NCBI GenBank assembly: GCA_947177445.1
Contig: CAMWUL010000015.1
Coordinates: 1 to 57,042, forward strand
Source: an uncultured Lachnospiraceae bacterium
Lineage (GTDB): Bacteria; Bacillota; Clostridia; Lachnospirales; Lachnospiraceae
DNA: 57,042 nt
Reading direction: 5' to 3'
Shown: one piece after another, positions 53,667-57,042 of the stretch
Layout: every line of letters begins with the position of its first letter
Numbering within the stretch: position 1 is the first letter of the stretch
The notes under the pieces: model-generated
What the model saw: the letters and a program-made list of their open reading frames with translations, nothing else
Told to the model about the DNA's origin: nothing
The model's database searches: none
Translations under genes and position numbers: made by a program

Positions 53667-54521
53667 CTATTTATCCGCGCCGGATATGTTCATGCCCTGT
53701 ATAAAATAATTCTGGAAACAGAAGAACAGCACCAGAATCGGTATCATGGACAGGAAGGAAACCGCCATCAGATAGTTCCAGTCTGTAAAGCCCCTTCCCT
53801 TAAACACATTCAGTCCCAGCTGAAGAGTGTATTTGGCTTTGTTGCTCAAATACAGCAGCGGTCCCTGGAAATCGCTCCAGACGCCCTTGAAGGTCACCAG
53901 GGCGATGGTGGCCATAATAGGCTTCACCAGCGGCATCATAACCCTCAGCCAAATGTAGAAGTGTCCTGCTCCGTCGATCTTGGCGGCCTCGGAAAGCTCG
54001 GAGGGTATGGTGCGGTAAAACTGCCTCATCATAAAGATGTGGAAGGCATTTCCCAAAAACGCAGGAACTGTCAGCGGCAGATAGGTTCCCACCCAGTGCA
54101 GCTTGGAAAAGATCACGTACTGGGGAATCAGCATGGTAAAGCCGGGAATCATCATGGTTGCCAGGATGATGGTAAAGAGGAAGTCCCTGCCCGGAAACTT
54201 CATCTTTGCAAAGGCGTAGGCGATAAGGGAGTTGACAAATACGGCTCCTACCATGTTGACAAACACCAGAAACAGGGTATTCAGGGTATATTGGGTAAAT
54301 GGCGCCTTGGACCAGGCCACTGCAAAGTTTTCAAAATGGAACTCCTCCGGAAAAAGGGTGGGAGGATATTTTGCCACCTCCTGGGTGGTCTTTAAGGCCG
54401 TCATAACCATCCACAGCAAAGGGAACAAAATAATGACAGCTCCCAGGATCAATATAACGAACAGAATGGTATCAAATATCCGGTCCTTTTTATATTTATG
54501 CGGCTTCTGAATTCTACTCAT
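53667..54521 (-). CDS. CUT1 sugar ABC transporter permease (MalG/AraQ type)
   Basis: An inner-membrane permease of about 284 residues with six helices and the EAA loop EAAKIDGAGHFYIWLRVMMPLVKP that contacts the ATPase. With the upstream permease it forms the channel for the substrate delivered by the lipoprotein at 55.6-57.0 kb. ATG at 54521 follows GGAGG by 6 nt and lies 1 base from the stop of the first permease. No ATPase gene is present. Like other Firmicute CUT1 systems, it probably uses a shared MsmK-like ATPase. Confidence 0.93.
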   Translation of the reverse strand: MSRIQKPHKYKKDRIFDTILFVILILGAVIILFPLLWMVMTALKTTQEVAKYPPTLFPEEFHFENFAVAWSKAPFTQYTLNTLFLVFVNMVGAVFVNSLIAYAFAKMKFPGRDFLFTIILATMMIPGFTMLIPQYVIFSKLHWVGTYLPLTVPAFLGNAFHIFMMRQFYRTIPSELSEAAKIDGAGHFYIWLRVMMPLVKPIMATIALVTFKGVWSDFQGPLLYLSNKAKYTLQLGLNVFKGRGFTDWNYLMAVSFLSMIPILVLFFCFQNYFIQGMNISGADK

Positions 54522-54522
54522 C

Positions 54523-55437
54523 TTATTCCTCCTCAAACACCCATTTACTGGAAATCTTGCGATTGATCAGTGTCAACAGCATAATAAAGGCGAACAGACA
54601 CCAGGACATGGCATTGGCATATCCGGTTTTGTACTGCTTAAAGGCATTGTTCCATACATGCAGATTATAGAACAGCAGCGAGCCTGCCGGGTTGCCGGTG
54701 CCGTCTCCGGAGAATACGTAGCCTTCCTGGAAAACCTGAAAGGCGCCGATGATTCCAATGGTAAGGTTATAAAAAATAATTGGTGAAAGCATGGGAACCG
54801 TCAGCTTGAAAAACTGCGTCAGCCTTCCGGCGCCGTCGATGGAGGCCGCTTCGTAATAGGTCTGGGGAATGCTCTGCAGTCTGGCCAGATACAAAAGCAT
54901 TTGTCCGCCCAGTCCCCACACATTCATAATGATAATGGAAGGCTTTGTCCAGTTGGGGTCGGAAAGCCATGCCGGTCCCTGGATGCCGATAAATCCAAGG
55001 ATCGTATTCACAAGTCCGTTGCTGGGGTTCAGGATCAGCATCCACAGAAAATAGGTTCCCACTCCTACCATAATGGAAGGAAGATAATAGATTGTCCGGA
55101 AGGTTCTCATCCCCCACACTGCCCTGTTCAGAAGCGTGGCTACGATCACCCCGCCCACGGTTACCACCGGTATGTTGACACAGGCGTACCAGAGCGTATT
55201 CTTAAAGGAACGGGCTGCCAGGGTGTCCACCAAAAACAGCCGTTTATAATTGTCAAGTACGCAGAAGGACATTTTTATCATGTTATAATCAAAAAAGCTG
55301 GTAATAAAGGAAAAGATCATAGGACCAAGCAGCAGCACAAGCACGCCCACGATCCAGGGAGAAATAAAAAGATATGCCATAAAGGCCTCTTTTTTCTGCA
55401 TAGGGCTCATCTTTGTTTTTACTTTTCTTTTACTCAT
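54523..55437 (-). CDS. CUT1 sugar ABC transporter permease (MalF/UgpA type)
   Basis: A 304-residue permease with a basic N-terminus, six helices (first AYLFISPWIVGVLVLLLGPMIFSFITSFFDY) and the EAA loop EAASIDGAGRLTQFFKLTVPMLSPI. It pairs with the MalG-type permease directly downstream. The genes nearly touch. A terminator hairpin upstream (55494-55528) separates the pair from the binding-protein gene, so permeases are probably made at a lower level. Confidence 0.93.
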   Translation of the reverse strand: MSKRKVKTKMSPMQKKEAFMAYLFISPWIVGVLVLLLGPMIFSFITSFFDYNMIKMSFCVLDNYKRLFLVDTLAARSFKNTLWYACVNIPVVTVGGVIVATLLNRAVWGMRTFRTIYYLPSIMVGVGTYFLWMLILNPSNGLVNTILGFIGIQGPAWLSDPNWTKPSIIIMNVWGLGGQMLLYLARLQSIPQTYYEAASIDGAGRLTQFFKLTVPMLSPIIFYNLTIGIIGAFQVFQEGYVFSGDGTGNPAGSLLFYNLHVWNNAFKQYKTGYANAMSWCLFAFIMLLTLINRKISSKWVFEEE

Positions 55438-55493
55438 TCTCTATTCTTACCCCCTATTGGTATGTAGCAATGATCGTTTCAGACGATAAGCCG

Positions 55494-55528
55494 GTAAAAA
55501 GAATGGGCAGGAAGCAGCTCCTGCCCAT
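55494..55528 (-). terminator. Attenuating terminator after the solute-binding protein gene
   Basis: A perfect 10-bp stem (ATGGGCAGGA with TCCTGCCCAT; 55503-55512 and 55519-55528) is followed on the minus strand by TCTTTTTAC. It lies 45 bases past the binding-protein stop and before the permeases. Partial read-through at this place is the usual way to make more binding protein than permease. Confidence 0.88.
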
Positions 55529-55572
55529 ATTCGCTATTACCGCTGTCCGTTGAGGTTCAGGGATTTTCAGAT

Positions 55573-56961
55573 TTATTCCACATTATAGGTGGCCTTGATG
55601 GTGGCATCCGCATCCTTCAGCGCATCCTCAATACTCTTCTGTCCCACCAGGATCAGATCCAGCTCGGCATTCAGAATATCCTTGAAGCCGGAGATTTCGT
55701 TGGGATAGGTGCCCAGATTGGTTTCCTTCAGAGCTTCCATGGAGGCCTGGTAAACCACATCATCCAGAAGGGTTGCATCTGTGATGCCGTTGACGGTGGG
55801 AACCTCACCCATGTTCAGAGCCCAGTAAGCCTGAATCTCAGGGCTGGTCATCCATTTGATGAACTCCATAGCCTCTTCGGGATGCTTCGCTCCAAAAGGA
55901 ACCTCGATGGTAAATCCGCCGCCGTTGACCCAGTGGCCGTTGCCCTCGGTCATTTCAGGCATCAGCATTACGCCGTAATCCAGATCCGGAGCATTCTGTT
56001 TGATAGCGGAACGATAGGCATTGGTCTGGATCAGCATAGCCAGCTTGCCGGAGCAGAAAGGATCTGCCATGCCGGAAGAAAATGCCGCCTTATAATCGTC
56101 AACAGTTCTCTGGGTATAGTGCTCTGTATAGCTCATGATATATTCCATGGCCTGCTTGTTCAGCTCCGTGTCAACGATCATCTTGTCAGTATCAGGATCG
56201 TACCAGAGCTTTCCTGCGTTGGCATTCGCCACCCAGGCATCGTTTCCGCCGTTGCCCAGAGAAGGATGGAAGCCCATCACATCGATGCTGCCGTCGTCGT
56301 TGAATTTGTCAAGCTGGAAGGCCAGATTCTGCAGCTCCTCCCAGGTCTTGGGCATATTGCCGTTTTCCTCGGACACGCCTGCAGCCGCAAACAGCTCCTT
56401 ATTGTAGTAGATGAACCTGGTATCCGCCACCAGAGGAAGCGCATAGATTTTTCCGTCCTCACCCTTGCAGTTCTCCAGATATACATCAAAGAATTTGCTG
56501 GTGTCCAGATCGCCCAGATAATCATCCAGAGCGGTCAGCTGATCCTGAGAAGCTCTGTAGGGCACATCACCGAAGTTGCCTGCCATAACGTCACAGGGAT
56601 TGCCATCCACGATCTGAGCGATGTTTTTGGTGAAGATATCGTCCCAGGGGATGTCCACATAGGTTACCTTGATTCTGTCCTGAGATTCATTGAAGCTGTT
56701 CACCATATACTCAATATGGGGCTTTCTCGCCTCGGAGCTCCACCATCCCCAGAACTCGATCTCAACCACTTCGCCCTCATTGTTTCCGGTATCGCCCTGG
56801 TTGTCCGAATCAGTCTTTGACGATTCGGGAGCGCTTGATCCGTTTCCCCCGGAGGAAGAATTATTGTTGCCGTCTGCATCATTTCCGCAGGCCGCAAGAC
56901 CCATCACCATGGTTCCAGCCAGTGCAAGGGCCGCCAGTTTCTTGAAAACCTTGTTCTTCAT
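55573..56961 (-). CDS. Extracellular sugar-binding lipoprotein
   Basis: A 462-residue family 1 solute-binding protein. It has a signal peptide with lipobox LAAC (Cys at about 25), then a Ser/Gly/Asn/Asp-rich linker of about 45 residues that lifts it off the membrane. The mature domain starts EIEFWGWWSSEARKPHIEYMVNSFNE and shows the family's LPLVADTRFIYYNKELF and PEEAMEFIKWMTS blocks. It captures the oligosaccharide for the CUT1 permeases. GGGAGG precedes the ATG. The gene is the first of the operon, and its promoter has been cut off by the contig end. Confidence 0.95.
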   Translation of the reverse strand: MKNKVFKKLAALALAGTMVMGLAACGNDADGNNNSSSGGNGSSAPESSKTDSDNQGDTGNNEGEVVEIEFWGWWSSEARKPHIEYMVNSFNESQDRIKVTYVDIPWDDIFTKNIAQIVDGNPCDVMAGNFGDVPYRASQDQLTALDDYLGDLDTSKFFDVYLENCKGEDGKIYALPLVADTRFIYYNKELFAAAGVSEENGNMPKTWEELQNLAFQLDKFNDDGSIDVMGFHPSLGNGGNDAWVANANAGKLWYDPDTDKMIVDTELNKQAMEYIMSYTEHYTQRTVDDYKAAFSSGMADPFCSGKLAMLIQTNAYRSAIKQNAPDLDYGVMLMPEMTEGNGHWVNGGGFTIEVPFGAKHPEEAMEFIKWMTSPEIQAYWALNMGEVPTVNGITDATLLDDVVYQASMEALKETNLGTYPNEISGFKDILNAELDLILVGQKSIEDALKDADATIKATYNVE

Positions 56962-56994
56962 TGAAAGTCCTCCCTTTACTTTGATTTATAAGCT

Positions 56995-57042
56995 CTGTCT
57001 CTTATACACAAATCCGAGCCCACGAGACTCCTGAGCATCGGG
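56995..57042 (+). other. Illumina Nextera adapter sequence (contamination)
   Basis: CTGTCTCTTATACACA is the Nextera mosaic end. It is followed, after a two-base difference, by CCGAGCCCACGAGAC, the 8-base i7 index TCCTGAGC (57029-57036, the N704 index) and ATC of the flow-cell sequence. The match to the known adapter order shows that these bases are read-through from library preparation and not genome. The true contig ends at about 56994. Confidence 0.97.

Noticed and set aside
56690..57034. Plus-strand frame at the right end
   Set aside because: It is opposite the binding-protein gene and its last codons come from the sequencing adapter.

Overview
The window looks like a contig end from a Gram-positive gut Firmicute of the Clostridia, most probably Lachnospiraceae. 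The reasons are strong AGGAGG-type ribosome binding sites with frequent TTG/GTG starts, sigma-A promoters, a CUT1 sugar transporter without its own ATPase, a YesM/AraC-type two-component pair, ZapA, a B12-dependent methionine synthase without a reactivation domain, and a Bacillus/Clostridium-type LexA (DinR) box. I cannot fix the genus by reading alone. Almost every gene is on the minus strand. The only plus-strand gene I support is a small lipoprotein at about 22.4 kb. I see no tRNA, rRNA, CRISPR array, insertion sequence or phage gene.

Layout, left to right. 0-2 kb: a copy of a dispersed repeat, a decayed transporter remnant and an AAA-ATPase/PD-(D/E)XK protein. 2-8.2 kb: housekeeping genes, namely a U32 protease-family protein, zapA, ruvB-ruvA behind a promoter with a LexA box, and a MATE exporter. 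8.2-10.1 kb: leuC-leuD. 10.1-15.5 kb: an operon for DedA, a GT4 glycosyltransferase, an OmpR-type regulator, a large membrane histidine kinase and a 62-residue membrane protein. 15.5-22.3 kb: methionine and branched-chain amino acid synthesis (metH-like, ilvB, two ACT-domain small subunits, ilvC). 22.3-23.9 kb: a lipoprotein and two small membrane proteins. 23.9-27.2 kb: a YesM-type kinase and an AraC-type response regulator whose frame is fused to the first 83 residues of an LplB-type sugar permease. 27.3-29.9 kb: a duplicated-domain FAD oxidoreductase.

30-57 kb is one very large glycan-utilisation locus reading leftwards: solute-binding lipoprotein, two permeases, a racemase-like protein, an FGGY kinase, a class II ketose-bisphosphate aldolase, GH38, a DUF1537 acid-sugar kinase, a ROK kinase, a second GH38, a GH2 beta-mannosidase, a GH36 (raffinose-synthase type), a class II aldolase/adducin protein, a GH3, a third GH38, nagA and a MATE transporter, closed by a strong terminator. 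Genes overlap or nearly touch. The enzymes fit uptake and intracellular trimming of mannose-rich oligosaccharides, with GlcNAc entering through NagA. The unusual part is that the same operon carries an acid-sugar kinase, two aldolases, an FGGY kinase and a racemase-fold enzyme. This suggests that a mannosylated polyol, acid sugar or related non-hexose aglycone is also catabolised. That reading is inference.

The last 48 bases (56995-57042) are not genomic. They match an Illumina Nextera adapter read-through including an i7 index, so the promoter and regulator of the glycan operon are missing from this contig.
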